Of a stretch of 64,000 nt of DNA, positions 1 through 7,526 are shown one piece after another (position 1 is the stretch's first letter; each line of letters opens with the position of its first letter). The DNA is taken from positions 372,001-436,000 of the forward strand of contig NZ_JABLSJ010000002.1 in NCBI RefSeq assembly GCF_013618635.1. Direction: 5' to 3'. The stretch is from Thalassobacillus sp. CUG 92003. GTDB lineage: Bacteria > Bacillota > Bacilli > Bacillales > Halobacillaceae. A model generated the notes under the pieces. The model was not told the origin of the DNA. It saw nothing but the letters and a program-made list of their open reading frames with translations, and did no database searches. Position numbers and translations under genes: made by a program.

Positions 1-2
1 AG

Positions 3-554
3 AAAATTGAGAGCCCGGAAGATTTCCAGAATTTCAAAATGAGAACACAAGAATCGCCATTGATTCTAGAGTCGTACAAAGCGTATGGCGCAGACCCGAC
101 TCCTATGAGCTGGTCCGAATTGTATACAGCGCTTGATCGTGGCACAGTCCAAGGTCAGGAAAACCCAATATTCTTTATCGGGGATGCTTCTTTCCATGAG
201 GTGCAGGACTACATGACGATCTCTAACCACAATAACTATGTAGCCATGACCACAGTTAATACAGAGTGGTATGATGGATTGCCTGAGGAGATGCAGACCA
301 TGGTGGATGAAACCACCCAGGAGATGCAGGAATGGGTCTTTGAGGAACAAGATGAGCAGAACCAAAAGTTCCTAGAAGAAATTAAAAACGATTCAGAGAA
401 CCCGACAGAAGTCGTTGAACTTACTGAAGAACAACGTCAAGCATTTAAAGACAAAGCAATGCCGGTTCGCGATTTCTACCGTGAGGAAGTATCCACAGTA
501 GATGGCGAAATCCTAGATAAACTGCAGGAAGAAATTGAAGCAGCAACTGAATAA
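3..554 (+). CDS. TRAP transporter solute-binding protein DctP, C-terminal part
   Basis: This is the last 183 codons of a gene that starts before the window; the frame is open from base 3. It matches the C-terminal half of the periplasmic-type (in Gram-positives, extracellular) solute receptor of TRAP carriers, which pass carboxylates or similar acids to a DctQ/DctM membrane pair using an ion gradient. The visible signs are a KMRTQESPL stretch followed by YGADPTPMSWSELYTALDRG and VQGQENP, the usual ligand-pocket region of the DctP family, and an acidic helical tail. The QM membrane genes are not downstream, so they must lie upstream. A terminator follows at once. The substrate cannot be told from this part. 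Confidence 0.88.
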   Translation, partial: KIESPEDFQNFKMRTQESPLILESYKAYGADPTPMSWSELYTALDRGTVQGQENPIFFIGDASFHEVQDYMTISNHNNYVAMTTVNTEWYDGLPEEMQTMVDETTQEMQEWVFEEQDEQNQKFLEEIKNDSENPTEVVELTEEQRQAFKDKAMPVRDFYREEVSTVDGEILDKLQEEIEAATE

Positions 555-596
555 TCTAAAACGTATAAGAGACTTGAATAAAATTGAATGAAACGC

Positions 597-634
597 AAAA
601 ATGCCGAACGATTTGATATCAGTTCGGCATTTTT
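597..634. terminator. Rho-independent terminator, CCGAAC hairpin family
   Basis: A stem of aaaatgccgaac pairs with gttcggcattttt around a short loop, and is A-rich before and T-rich after, so it can act in both directions. It is one of six hairpins in the window sharing the CCGAAC stem. Confidence 0.85.
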
Positions 635-640
635 GTGTGT

Positions 641-913
641 CAGGAAAGGTATTCAATGAAAACCCTAGGTTGGCGTTTAAACCAGGGGAGCGTGAGGAAC
701 GAAATCAAAGAGGTTTTTCTGTAATGAAAAAAGGATTTCCTTTATAGTGTGAAGAATCATTTAGAGGAAGGATTTAACTTATTGGAAATGGTGTGTTGGC
801 ATCTGGGTCTCCTGGACAGCGCTAATTTCTCCTATCCCTTCTCTTTTAATCGATTGTGGAATATCCATAATAAAAGGCTTTTATAATATATTTAACTTAC
901 TTTAAAAAGGTGT
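641..913. other. Intergenic stretch between dctP and the AI-2E-type gene
   Basis: No recognised gene. Two short open frames are present: a 22-codon ATG frame at 656-724 preceded by AGGAAAGG, and a 45-codon GTG frame at 749-886 rich in leucine with a poorly placed ribosome site. Neither resembles a family I know, and both may be chance or gene remnants. Confidence 0.35.
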
Positions 914-922
914 GTGCGACGT

Positions 923-1999
923 GTGCTGCAAAAACGCTGGTTTCAACTATTAATTGTCGGGGTTTTGGCTTCTTTACTAATCTTATTAGTAACAGAAATA
1001 GATTTTCTGTTCGATCCGATATTCGCTTTTATTGGTGCTGTAGCCGTCCCTCTCATAGGCGGCGGAATTTTATTTTATCTTACCCGTCCTATTCTGCATG
1101 TGCTGGAACGAAATAAGGTGCCGCGACTTTCAGCTATAATGATCATTTTCTTACTTTTGGTTTTGGTCGGCTACATTATAACCCAGTTCATTGCACCGAT
1201 TGCTCAGCAACAATTTTCCAGGTTTATCAATAATCTCCCCAATATGATTGATATGGTCCAAGAGATGATTACATATTGGCAAAGCAACCAGGATATCATT
1301 CCATCTCAATTTGACAGTTCAATAGAAAAGTTAACAACTAATTTGGAGAGTTATTTGAATGGCATAGCAGGTACTTTAGTCAACTTGATCAGTCAGCTGA
1401 TTGGCTTTGTCTTTGCGCTCGTGCTCATTCCCTTCTTCCTTTTCTTTATGTTAAAAGACGGGGATAAGCTTGTGCCATTTTTGAAGCAATTCATGAACAA
1501 ACGCGTGAGTGAAAGTTTCGGACGCCTGGCCCATTCAATCGATCACACGCTTCACTCCTTTATTATTGGTCAACTGACGGTTAGTGCTGTGGTCGGTGTA
1601 TTATTATTGATTGGTTATTTAATCATCGGGCTCCACTATTCATTAACACTGGCTCTGTTTGCTATGCTGATGAACGTCATTCCGTTTGCTGGTCCTTTTC
1701 TGGCTGTTATACCAGCGATATTGGTGGCGTTATTCCAAAATCCTATCATGGCAGTCTATGTCACCATAATTATGGTGATTGCGCAGCAAATTGAGGGTAA
1801 TTTTGTATCACCTAATGTGATGGGAAAAGCATTGAGTATCCATCCACTCACGATCATAGCGTTGATTCTAGCTGCTGGAAGCATTGCTGGATTTCTCGGA
1901 TTGCTATTTGCGATTCCAGCTTACGCGGTGGTAAAAGCAATCGTCAGCCATTTTTATAACGAATGGCTTGCCTCTCGAAACACACAAGACGAAACATAA
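923..1999 (+). CDS. AI-2E family transporter (multi-pass membrane protein)
   Basis: A 358-residue integral membrane protein of the AI-2E/UPF0118 family, named for a presumed autoinducer-2 exporter; other members exchange Na+ and H+. Two hydrophobic segments open the protein, then an extracellular-type helix-rich region (residues about 85-150), then five or more membrane segments. The family-typical LIPFFLFFMLKDG near residues 165-178 and the NVIPFAGPF and NFVSPNVMGKALSIHPL motifs are visible. GTG at 923 is chosen because AAAAGGTG at 905-912 sits about ten bases before it; an in-frame GTG at 914 is too close. It seems to be a single-gene unit. Its substrate is unknown. Confidence 0.85.
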   Translation: MLQKRWFQLLIVGVLASLLILLVTEIDFLFDPIFAFIGAVAVPLIGGGILFYLTRPILHVLERNKVPRLSAIMIIFLLLVLVGYIITQFIAPIAQQQFSRFINNLPNMIDMVQEMITYWQSNQDIIPSQFDSSIEKLTTNLESYLNGIAGTLVNLISQLIGFVFALVLIPFFLFFMLKDGDKLVPFLKQFMNKRVSESFGRLAHSIDHTLHSFIIGQLTVSAVVGVLLLIGYLIIGLHYSLTLALFAMLMNVIPFAGPFLAVIPAILVALFQNPIMAVYVTIIMVIAQQIEGNFVSPNVMGKALSIHPLTIIALILAAGSIAGFLGLLFAIPAYAVVKAIVSHFYNEWLASRNTQDET

Positions 2000-2100
2000 G
2001 GGGGAGTGCTGTTCTTCAACCGAGAGGAAAGTAGGCTAACAGGTTTAAGATTGACTTTCTGAACGAACATGCTATGATTGAATATAGAATATACGATTCC

Positions 2101-2213
2101 TAAAGGGGAGTAGCTGCACAGTAAAGTCGTCATTACGGGAGAGATCCCCGGCTTTATTGGCAACACACGTTGTTAGCGAGACCTTTACCGTCAAGGTAAA
2201 GGTCTGTTTTTTT
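2101..2213 (+). ncRNA. yybP-ykoY (Mn2+-sensing) riboswitch
   Basis: The leader of the TerC gene carries the conserved blocks of the yybP-ykoY motif: AAAGGGGAGTAGC at the 5' side, GTCGTCATTACGG and CCCCGGCTTTATTGGCAAC in the middle, and GCGAGACCTTT at the 3' side. Known members bind Mn2+ and turn on efflux or TerC-type genes when Mn2+ is high. The 3' part doubles as an intrinsic terminator (2179-2213), giving a transcriptional switch: Mn2+ binding to the 5' helices should keep AGACCTTTAC from pairing with GTAAAGGTCT. Confidence 0.93.
2179..2213 (+). terminator. Expression-platform terminator of the yybP-ykoY riboswitch
   Basis: AGACCTTTACC pairs with GGTAAAGGTCT and is followed by GTTTTTTT. 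It lies 50 bases before the TerC start codon. Confidence 0.9.
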
Positions 2214-2265
2214 ATGAGGTTTTGCCTTGTGGCGGGAATCACCTTTAAGGAGATGTTAATAGAGT

Positions 2266-3051
2266 ATGGACGCACAATTACTGATTGAATACGGCTGGGT
2301 ACTCATCGTTCTCGTGGGGCTAGAAGGGATTCTTGCCGCTGACAACGCTTTGGTGTTGGCTATCATGGTCAAACACCTGCCTGAAGAAAAAAGGAAAAAA
2401 GCTTTGTTTTATGGCTTGTTCGGCGCGTTTCTTTTACGTTTTGGATCGTTATTTGTCATTTCATTCCTGGTTGACGTTTGGCAGGTGCAAGCGCTAGGTG
2501 CCGCCTATTTATTGTTTATCTCAGGAAAGAACCTTTATGATCGTTGGAAAACAAGCAGACAAACAGATGAAGAAAAGGAAAAAGCGGAAGCTGCTCAAGT
2601 TGGCAATGGGTTTTGGGCCACGGTGTTTAAAGTCGAACTTGCTGATTTAGCCTTTGCCGTCGATTCTATTTTGGCTGCTGTGGCGCTAGCCGTCACGTTA
2701 CCTGAAACAGACCTGCCAGCTGTAGGCAGTCTGGACGGGGGACAGTTTGCTGTTATTTTAACAGGTGGAATGATCGGAATCATCATCATGCGTTTTGCAG
2801 CTAACGTATTCGTGGATTTATTACATTCACGTCCAGGTTTAGAAGTTGCAGCATTTGTCATCGTCGGCTGGGTCGGCGTTAAACTTGTTGTAACAACACT
2901 GGCTCACCCAAACATTCAAGTTCTGGATGAACATTTTGCCCACTCTACATTATGGAAGGTCATTTTCTATAGCGTCCTTGTCTTAATTGCAGTGCTCGGC
3001 TGGGTTCTGTCAAACAAGAAAGAGACGGAGACAGATCAGGGTACTTCATAA
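2266..3051 (+). CDS. ykoY: TerC family membrane protein (YkoY/MeeY-like)
   Basis: A 261-residue TerC-family integral membrane protein. In Bacillus the YkoY/YceF members export Mn2+ for metalation of secreted enzymes, and this fits the Mn2+ riboswitch in front. About seven membrane helices are seen. The two acidic family motifs are present: GLEGILAADNALVLA (residues about 18-32) and FAVDSILAAVAL (about 126-137), which supply Asp residues in the membrane for the metal path. A charged loop (KTSRQTDEEKEKAEA) divides the halves. AAGGAG lies 13 bases before ATG. The closest B. subtilis relative is judged from memory and the riboswitch, so the symbol is a family assignment. Confidence 0.88.
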   Translation: MDAQLLIEYGWVLIVLVGLEGILAADNALVLAIMVKHLPEEKRKKALFYGLFGAFLLRFGSLFVISFLVDVWQVQALGAAYLLFISGKNLYDRWKTSRQTDEEKEKAEAAQVGNGFWATVFKVELADLAFAVDSILAAVALAVTLPETDLPAVGSLDGGQFAVILTGGMIGIIIMRFAANVFVDLLHSRPGLEVAAFVIVGWVGVKLVVTTLAHPNIQVLDEHFAHSTLWKVIFYSVLVLIAVLGWVLSNKKETETDQGTS

Positions 3052-3090
3052 AGGCGTGCATATAAAAATCAACGGAAGGATGGGGGCGTC

Positions 3091-3279
3091 ATGGGGAAAG
3101 CAGCAAAAGAGGCTTCTGAACAGTTTCACTATATTCAAAATCGAATCGACATGCTGAACCAGGTCGTCGGTTCCATGGACCCATCCAAAGTTGATCAACA
3201 TGATTTCCAGCGCGTTTTGGAGATGATTGAGCATCTGCAGGAGAAAATGAAACGGTTCACGCAAGACTGGGAAAGGTAG
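3091..3279 (+). CDS. Small conserved helical protein (SE1561-like)
   Basis: A 62-residue acidic, all-helical protein with no membrane segment or signal. It looks like the small Firmicutes proteins annotated as SE1561 family: an aromatic YIQNRIDMLNQVV helix, an acidic turn, and a second helix ending in MKRFTQDWER. That match is from memory. GGAAGG precedes the ATG. It follows the TerC gene by 39 bases and precedes a GNAT gene by 6, so the three are probably co-transcribed. No function is known. Confidence 0.65.
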   Translation: MGKAAKEASEQFHYIQNRIDMLNQVVGSMDPSKVDQHDFQRVLEMIEHLQEKMKRFTQDWER

Positions 3280-3285
3280 TCGATA

Positions 3286-3747
3286 ATGGAGATCCGTGCG
3301 ATGACCCAAAGGGAAGCAGAAGAAATCGCTTCGTGGCACTATCCGAGCGATTACGCTTTTTATGATATGGAGGCTGACAAGGAAGATTACGAGGAATTCA
3401 TTGATCCCGCATTACGAAAGCATGCTTTTTCCGTTTGGGGCCAGGGTGGGTTGATCGGCTTCTTTTCTTTTAACCCGGTCAACGATGAAACGGTGGATAT
3501 TGGCTTAGGCATGCGCCCTGATCTTACGGGGAAGGGGTTAGGTGAGGCTTTTCTTATAGAAGGACTTGCTTTTGCAGCGCATAAGTTGAAACCTGCACAA
3601 TTTACGTTATCCGTGGCCTCGTTTAATCATCGCGCTATTACAGTGTATCAACGAGCAGAATTCAGCATTGTGGCAACTTTCATGCAAAAAACGAACGGCG
3701 GAGAGTACGAATTTGTCAAGATGGTAAAAGAAGTGAAGAATGACTGA
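3286..3747 (+). CDS. GNAT family N-acetyltransferase
   Basis: A 153-residue single-domain acetyltransferase using acetyl-CoA to modify an amine. The conserved acetyl-CoA-binding part is IGLGMRPDLTGKGLGEAFLIEGL (residues about 66-88), where RPDLTGKGLG is the R/Q-x-x-G-x-G/A loop. It is followed by the NHRAITVYQRAEF helix typical of motif B. The N-terminus (MEIRAMTQREAEEIASWHYPSDYAFYD) resembles YjbC/RimJ-type members acting on small molecules or proteins. It begins six bases after the preceding small gene, whose 3' end supplies its ribosome site. The acceptor is unknown. Confidence 0.85.
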   Translation: MEIRAMTQREAEEIASWHYPSDYAFYDMEADKEDYEEFIDPALRKHAFSVWGQGGLIGFFSFNPVNDETVDIGLGMRPDLTGKGLGEAFLIEGLAFAAHKLKPAQFTLSVASFNHRAITVYQRAEFSIVATFMQKTNGGEYEFVKMVKEVKND

Positions 3748-3763
3748 CGTCGTATCACTTAAG

Positions 3764-3797
3764 AAGACCTGCATGTTATGAGTAATGCAGGTCTTTG
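3764..3797. terminator. Terminator between convergent genes
   Basis: AAGACCTGCAT pairs with ATGCAGGTCTT across an 11-base loop. It separates the + strand GNAT gene from the convergent - strand toroid-domain gene. Confidence 0.75.
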
Positions 3798-3813
3798 CTA
3801 ATTGTCTCGTTTG

Positions 3814-4746
3814 TTATAATTTTGGTGAATCAATCCGGTTGAAATGATCGAGTAATGTGAGAGCTTCCAGCGTGAGCACACCCTCCCATTCCTGCTTGGC
3901 CGCTTGCCAGGCATCAGGGTAGTGATCTCCCCATGCCCAGTTAGGTTCGCGTAGTTTCCCATCCTTCAACACATCAACCAACATATCAAGGTTAGTTTCA
4001 ATAGCTTCATGTGATATGTCGTAATCCTGTTCATCTGGATGATGGACAAAACTCAAAGGTTGGGGAACATACTCCTTCCATTTCGTTTGATCCTCGTGTA
4101 CAAGCTCTTGAACGGCATGGGTTATCTTATCAGCAAGTCTCGGCGTTTCCAAATCAGGATGCAGTTTGAACAAGCGTTGGTAACAATAGATCTCATGTTC
4201 GGACTCGAATTTTTCCAACCCGTCCAAATGTTCCAGCGCGTCCTTCACGAGCTGGTCAACATTGAGACGGCGCGTAAAGGAGCGATACTGGTACAGATAC
4301 CCAATCAACTCAGCAGAGGGGTTCCCCCAGTGATGATCGATAAAAGAACGCCCGTCCTCATGAACATGCCACCAGAAAGCGTGCGGATAATCATTGACTT
4401 TTGGGGGGACCGCATACCAGCCGCGGCGCGCTTCATCAAAATGATCTTCTAAATACGTAATGCTCCGTTCTATAATGGGCAAGGCTAAAGGGTGTTCTTC
4501 CCACTGAATCAGCGTCTGAAAAGCGACACTTGTTGCTAACGCAGAAGAGTCAGGCAAGCGAAAATCGGCTTCCAAGCCATTTCCGAAGCCGCCATCATCA
4601 TTTTGGAAGCGTCGTAATGCAATTAATATATCCTCACCTGTTTGTTCCCCTTTCATGTTGCGTGCTTTCATAGCTTCCAACTCTCGTCCATTTTCGATCA
4701 CTTCATCTAAGAGCTGTTGTTTTGTTTGCCATGATAACTGTTTCAT
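3814..4746 (-). CDS. Prenyltransferase/squalene-oxidase-like alpha-toroid protein
   Basis: A 310-residue soluble protein with the repeat signature of the alpha/alpha toroid fold shared by terpene cyclases and prenyltransferases: the QW-like block ALRRFQNDDGGFGNGLEADF lies near residue 45, followed by repeated helical pairs. Catalytic DXDD or DDxx(D) metal motifs of true cyclases are not obvious, so enzyme activity is open. An upstream in-frame ATG at 4893 would extend it by 49 residues, but GGAGG at 4753-4757 precedes the ATG at 4746 by six bases and fixes the start. A DUF488 gene is transcribed divergently. Confidence 0.75.
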   Translation of the reverse strand: MKQLSWQTKQQLLDEVIENGRELEAMKARNMKGEQTGEDILIALRRFQNDDGGFGNGLEADFRLPDSSALATSVAFQTLIQWEEHPLALPIIERSITYLEDHFDEARRGWYAVPPKVNDYPHAFWWHVHEDGRSFIDHHWGNPSAELIGYLYQYRSFTRRLNVDQLVKDALEHLDGLEKFESEHEIYCYQRLFKLHPDLETPRLADKITHAVQELVHEDQTKWKEYVPQPLSFVHHPDEQDYDISHEAIETNLDMLVDVLKDGKLREPNWAWGDHYPDAWQAAKQEWEGVLTLEALTLLDHFNRIDSPKL

Positions 4747-4875
4747 CATCTTCCTCCATTTTTGTGGGTTATATCTATTATTTAGGCAAAAATCGCGCAA
4801 ATCCTTCTTACATGCGTGAAAAAAGTTTGGCTTAAGGTAGTAATGGTTACACGACCTACAAAAGGAGGCATCTAT

Positions 4876-5232
4876 ATGTCGATCGTATTGCAACGGATTT
4901 ATGACGAAGCCTCACCGATGGGGGGCCATCGCGTCTTAGTGGATGGAATTTGGCCGCGAGGCATCTCTAAATCAACAGCCCAACTGGATGAATGGATGAA
5001 AGACCTGGCGCCTGAAAAAACCTTGAGACAATGGTTCAACCATGAGCCGGAAAAGTTTGACGAATTTGCACAAACGTATCGACGTCAGCTAGAGGAAGAT
5101 GAAGAGCAGCAACGTCTTTTAGAGAAGCTTCGCACGTTAGCGGACGGTAACCGGGTCGTCCTTTTATTCGGCGCGAAAGAAACGCACTATAACCATGCAG
5201 TCGTTTTGAAAAATATATTAGAAGAAAACTGA
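4876..5232 (+). CDS. DUF488 family protein
   Basis: A 118-residue protein of the DUF488 family (YeaO type). The hallmark stretches are VLVDGIWPRGISK (residues about 21-33), with its Trp-Pro-Arg-Gly, then DEWMKDLAPEKTLRQWFNH and VVLLFGAKETHYNHAVVL, a beta strand and helix ending the domain. Family members are small cytosolic proteins of unproven function, sometimes found beside stress genes. AAAGGAGG at 4861-4868 places the start at 4876, although the frame is open upstream. It is followed 36 bases later by an OsmC gene, suggesting a two-gene stress unit. Confidence 0.88.
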   Translation: MSIVLQRIYDEASPMGGHRVLVDGIWPRGISKSTAQLDEWMKDLAPEKTLRQWFNHEPEKFDEFAQTYRRQLEEDEEQQRLLEKLRTLADGNRVVLLFGAKETHYNHAVVLKNILEEN

Positions 5233-5268
5233 TGGCGGATTATACGATTTAATTTAGGAGGAATTGAC

Positions 5269-5718
5269 ATGGCTGAACATCGTTTCAAATTGCAGGCAGA
5301 ATGGCCAGGAGGCAGAAATAATGTAGGCTCGATCGCCATGGATAACTTAACGACAAACGTATCCATCCCTGAAGAAATGGATGGGCCGGGCGAAGGGACG
5401 AACCCTGATGAAATGCTGCTCGGAGCTGCTTCAACCTGTTATATCATTACACTTGCTGCCATGATTGAACGAAGTGGGCTGCCATTAGAAGAAATGTCCA
5501 TGCAGTCGGAAGGCATTGTGGATTTCACAAATGGTGTTATAACGTATAAAAAAATCATTCATCGCCCTGCCGTTTATCTGCAAAGCAGGGCATCGGACAA
5601 CCAGTTAGCTCAACTCAATAAATTGATTGACCGGGCCGAAGAACATTGCATGATCTCAAAAGCGGTACGTGGAAATGTTCGTGTGGAATTAGAGCCTCTA
5701 ACGGGGAAAGCAAATTGA
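5269..5718 (+). CDS. OsmC/Ohr family peroxiredoxin (SACOL1771 type)
   Basis: A 149-residue OsmC-fold protein that reduces organic hydroperoxides with a cysteine pair. Both cysteines are visible: Cys57 in AASTCYIITLAAM, on the central helix, and Cys127 in AEEHCMISKAV. The glycine-rich GEGTNPDEMLLGA segment before the first cysteine is typical. Overall arrangement (LQAEWPGGRNNVGSI at the N-terminus) recalls the SACOL1771 subfamily of Firmicutes. AGGAGG is placed nine bases upstream. It ends at a terminator shared with the convergent receiver gene. Confidence 0.88.
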   Translation: MAEHRFKLQAEWPGGRNNVGSIAMDNLTTNVSIPEEMDGPGEGTNPDEMLLGAASTCYIITLAAMIERSGLPLEEMSMQSEGIVDFTNGVITYKKIIHRPAVYLQSRASDNQLAQLNKLIDRAEEHCMISKAVRGNVRVELEPLTGKAN

Positions 5719-5747
5719 AAGAGTACGCTAATAGCGTGCTCTTTTTT
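5719..5747. terminator. Terminator after osmC
   Basis: AGAGTACGCT pairs with AGCGTGCTCT and is followed by TTTTTT. It lies between convergent genes. Confidence 0.85.
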
Positions 5748-5759
5748 CATGGAAAGCTA

Positions 5760-6125
5760 CTACTCTAGTGCTACTTCTTCCAGAACCTGCACCAAATCAT
5801 TGAAATACGGTTTTCTGATAAATTTAATTGCCCCTAAACTTAAACATCTGCGCACAGCAAAATCATCCCCTAAAGATGAGCACATGATGACCTTAGCCTC
5901 AGGATGGGTGTGCATCAAACGTTCGAGTGCTTGTATCCCGTTCATCTTATTCATCGCGACGTCCATAATGACGAGATCCGGCTTGGTCATATTATAGCGA
6001 GCAAGAGCCTCTACGCCATTCGAGGCCTCTGCAACAATCTCAAACCCCCTTTCCTGTAAAATCTGTGTAAGCCATCGTCTCATAAACCTAGAATCATCAA
6101 CTAAAAGTACAGTAGAAATGATCAA
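5760..6125 (-). CDS. Stand-alone CheY-like response regulator
   Basis: A 121-residue receiver domain with no output domain. The acidic pocket is Asp10-Asp11, the phosphoacceptor is Asp55 (VIMDVAM), the switch residue is Ser83 or Ser84 (MCSSLG) and the conserved Lys is Lys105 (FIRKPY), so it should be phosphorylatable. Such single domains act by protein contact, as CheY does at the flagellar switch. No kinase lies nearby. The long leader carries a c-di-GMP-I riboswitch and a hairpin covering the GAAAGGAG ribosome site, so its production is predicted to depend on c-di-GMP. It may link that messenger to motility or sporulation; this is inference. Confidence 0.9.
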   Translation of the reverse strand: MIISTVLLVDDSRFMRRWLTQILQERGFEIVAEASNGVEALARYNMTKPDLVIMDVAMNKMNGIQALERLMHTHPEAKVIMCSSLGDDFAVRRCLSLGAIKFIRKPYFNDLVQVLEEVALE

Positions 6126-6130
6126 AAGCT

Positions 6131-6166
6131 CCTTTCACTAATAAAACTAGGCAAATTAGGAAAGGG
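6131..6166 (-). promoter_or_regulatory. Hairpin masking the receiver gene's ribosome site
   Basis: Read on the - strand, CTTTCCTAAT pairs with ATTAGTGAAAG with a single bulged base. The 3' arm contains the GAAAGGAG Shine-Dalgarno sequence of the CheY-like gene. No T-run follows, so this looks like translational control rather than a terminator. Confidence 0.65.
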
Positions 6167-6177
6167 AAACATTAAAA

Positions 6178-6252
6178 TGAAGCCCGGCTGCCCTAGCTGT
6201 AACCTTAGGCCCGTGGCTTTGCGTCTTTTACTTTCGTAAAATTTGCCCTTGA
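6178..6252 (-). ncRNA. Cyclic di-GMP-I (GEMM) riboswitch
   Basis: On the - strand the sequence holds GGCAAA, a P2 hairpin closed by a GAAA tetraloop (TTTTACGAAAGTAAAA), then GACGCAAAGCCACGGGCCTAA and AGGGCAGCCGGGCTT. This matches the GEMM-I consensus order, including the ACGCAAAGCC and GGGNAGCCGGG blocks that build the c-di-GMP pocket. It lies about 50-125 bases before the start of the CheY-like gene at 5760-6125, in the same orientation. Confidence 0.93.
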
Positions 6253-6418
6253 GACTATTTTATCATAATGTTGCTCAGTCAGGTAACGTCTATCGACATA
6301 AATTTACATAAAAGCAGATATAAAGCGGATACATGACATGAACTGGTACAGTTTTCTAAATATTTGTAGAAAATTGTCGATAAAGATGAGTAAAGAGACT
6401 CATTAGGAGGGACTTGAA

Positions 6419-6820
6419 TTGGAGATGGTCATGAATAAAACGCTAGACGAATTTACACGGATGCACAATCAACTACTGGCTGAGTGGGAAAACGCCATTA
6501 AAACCGGGGACGCTTCACCGTTAGAAAACATGGCACAACACTATAGTGTTGCCTTCTTTACAACAAAAAAGAAAAATCCGTACGTATTCAATCGCGCAGA
6601 AGCATTAGAAGGACTTAGAAAATCAGTTATCTTATCCTCGGAACTGCAAAAGAAATTCGAAAACCGCATCATACGGATGAAAAGCAGCACAAAAGCTAAA
6701 GTATTCTACGAACAAGTGATTGAACGACGAGGCCAAGAGATAAATCGCATCTTTACAATTGAGAGTTGGGAGTATGACCAAGGCTGGCTGCTAACGAGAG
6801 AAGTAGAAGATCAACTCTAG
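6419..6820 (+). CDS. SnoaL/NTF2-like small protein, unassigned
   Basis: A 133-residue soluble protein not recognised with certainty. An N-terminal helix (DEFTRMHNQLLAEWENAIKT), a strand-rich middle and a C-terminal ESWEYDQGWLLTREVE, resembling the last strands of NTF2/SnoaL-like folds, suggest a DUF4440-type domain. No catalytic residues can be named. The start is TTG at 6419, eight bases after AGGAGG at 6405-6410; ATG at 6425 is an alternative. It appears monocistronic, transcribed away from the riboswitch-controlled receiver gene, and ends at its own terminator. Confidence 0.65.
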   Translation: MEMVMNKTLDEFTRMHNQLLAEWENAIKTGDASPLENMAQHYSVAFFTTKKKNPYVFNRAEALEGLRKSVILSSELQKKFENRIIRMKSSTKAKVFYEQVIERRGQEINRIFTIESWEYDQGWLLTREVEDQL

Positions 6821-6846
6821 CACAATTCAAACTCCTGTCGATAATG

Positions 6847-6872
6847 AAAAAACCCTCCGCGGAGGATTTTTA
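6847..6872 (+). terminator. Terminator with CCTCCGCGGAGG stem
   Basis: The perfect palindrome CCTCCGCGGAGG is flanked by AAAAAAC and ATTTTTAT, and follows the SnoaL-like gene. Confidence 0.8.
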
Positions 6873-6959
6873 TGATTCCCAGATATAAGCTGGAATATGA
6901 GAATACTATTCGTACGCGAACGAGGCAGAGATGAGCCGTGTTTCTAAGTAGTGCAGACG

Positions 6960-7080
6960 CATCGATCTGCTCGCCTCGCACTTATATCGGTCAAACGGAG
7001 CTCGATATCGGTAGGAACGAAGAGCATATCGGTCTAACCGCAGCACATGTCAGTCGTAGCCCAACTATAACGGTCTGCCG
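6960..7080. repeat. Imperfect 21-bp tandem repeat array
   Basis: Units start with TATCGG at 6985, 7006 and 7027, then TGTCAG at 7049 and TAACGG near 7068. A looser unit starts around 6961. The first three are exactly 21 bp apart and share a TATCGGTnnnAACGnAGnnC pattern. No open frame explains the spacing. It ends exactly at the stop codon of the YrhK-type gene. Confidence 0.7.
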
Positions 7081-7410
7081 TTAATCAATTTGCTGTTCAT
7101 CATATTCATTTCTATAGTGGTTCTTTGCATGGAATTCATGGACGAGTCGGATAGTCGGTTTGATGACAAACTGCAGACTGGCTAAGACGAACAATGTTAC
7201 GCCCCACGTTTTTAATGAATCAAAGTAGAAAAAGATACTGCCGATAAAAAACCACAGCCCTAATAAAAAATCGTTAATGGTATATAGCACATGATAAATG
7301 TGTTTGTAGAAATTGGAATGCTGTCCCATTTGATGATTGACGTATTCATCTTTTGTTTGGTTTTGTGCATTGGCATGCTCAGGATGACGGGCATCCATTA
7401 AGTTTCCCAT
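7081..7410 (-). CDS. YrhK-domain small membrane protein
   Basis: A 109-residue protein with two membrane helices (residues about 44-63 and 67-83). The segment VLYTINDFLLGLWFFIGSIFFYF matches the YrhK domain pattern (LN-D-hhhG-hhFhhGShhF). The N-terminus is polar and His-rich (MDARHPEHANAQNQ), the tail is charged. AGAGGAGG lies just upstream of the ATG. Its function is unknown. It is transcribed away from the LacI-type regulator and shares that promoter region, including a perfect CATTAACGTTAATG palindrome. Confidence 0.8.
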   Translation of the reverse strand: MGNLMDARHPEHANAQNQTKDEYVNHQMGQHSNFYKHIYHVLYTINDFLLGLWFFIGSIFFYFDSLKTWGVTLFVLASLQFVIKPTIRLVHEFHAKNHYRNEYDEQQID

Positions 7411-7454
7411 GGCTAAAACCTCCTCTTAAAAAGAAACCTGTAGTGTAATGTTAT

Positions 7455-7468
7455 CATTAACGTTAATG
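7455..7468. promoter_or_regulatory. Candidate LacI-type operator in the divergent promoter region
   Basis: CATTAACGTTAATG is a perfect 14-bp palindrome with the central CG common to LacI/GalR operators. It lies about 100 bases before the lacI-type gene and 45 before the yrhK-type gene. Confidence 0.5.
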
Positions 7469-7526
7469 CACTGAGTAAAACGTGTTAAATCCTGTTGACA
7501 ATTTTCAGAAAATAAATTAGCGTGAT

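Noticed and set aside
749-886. 45-codon leucine-rich GTG frame after the dctP terminator
   Set aside because: The spacing to AAGGA is poor, no family is recognised and the length is within chance.
4039-4452. 137-codon + strand frame inside the toroid-domain gene
   Set aside because: It lies opposite a gene with clear protein features and ribosome site, and its own product is unlike any family.
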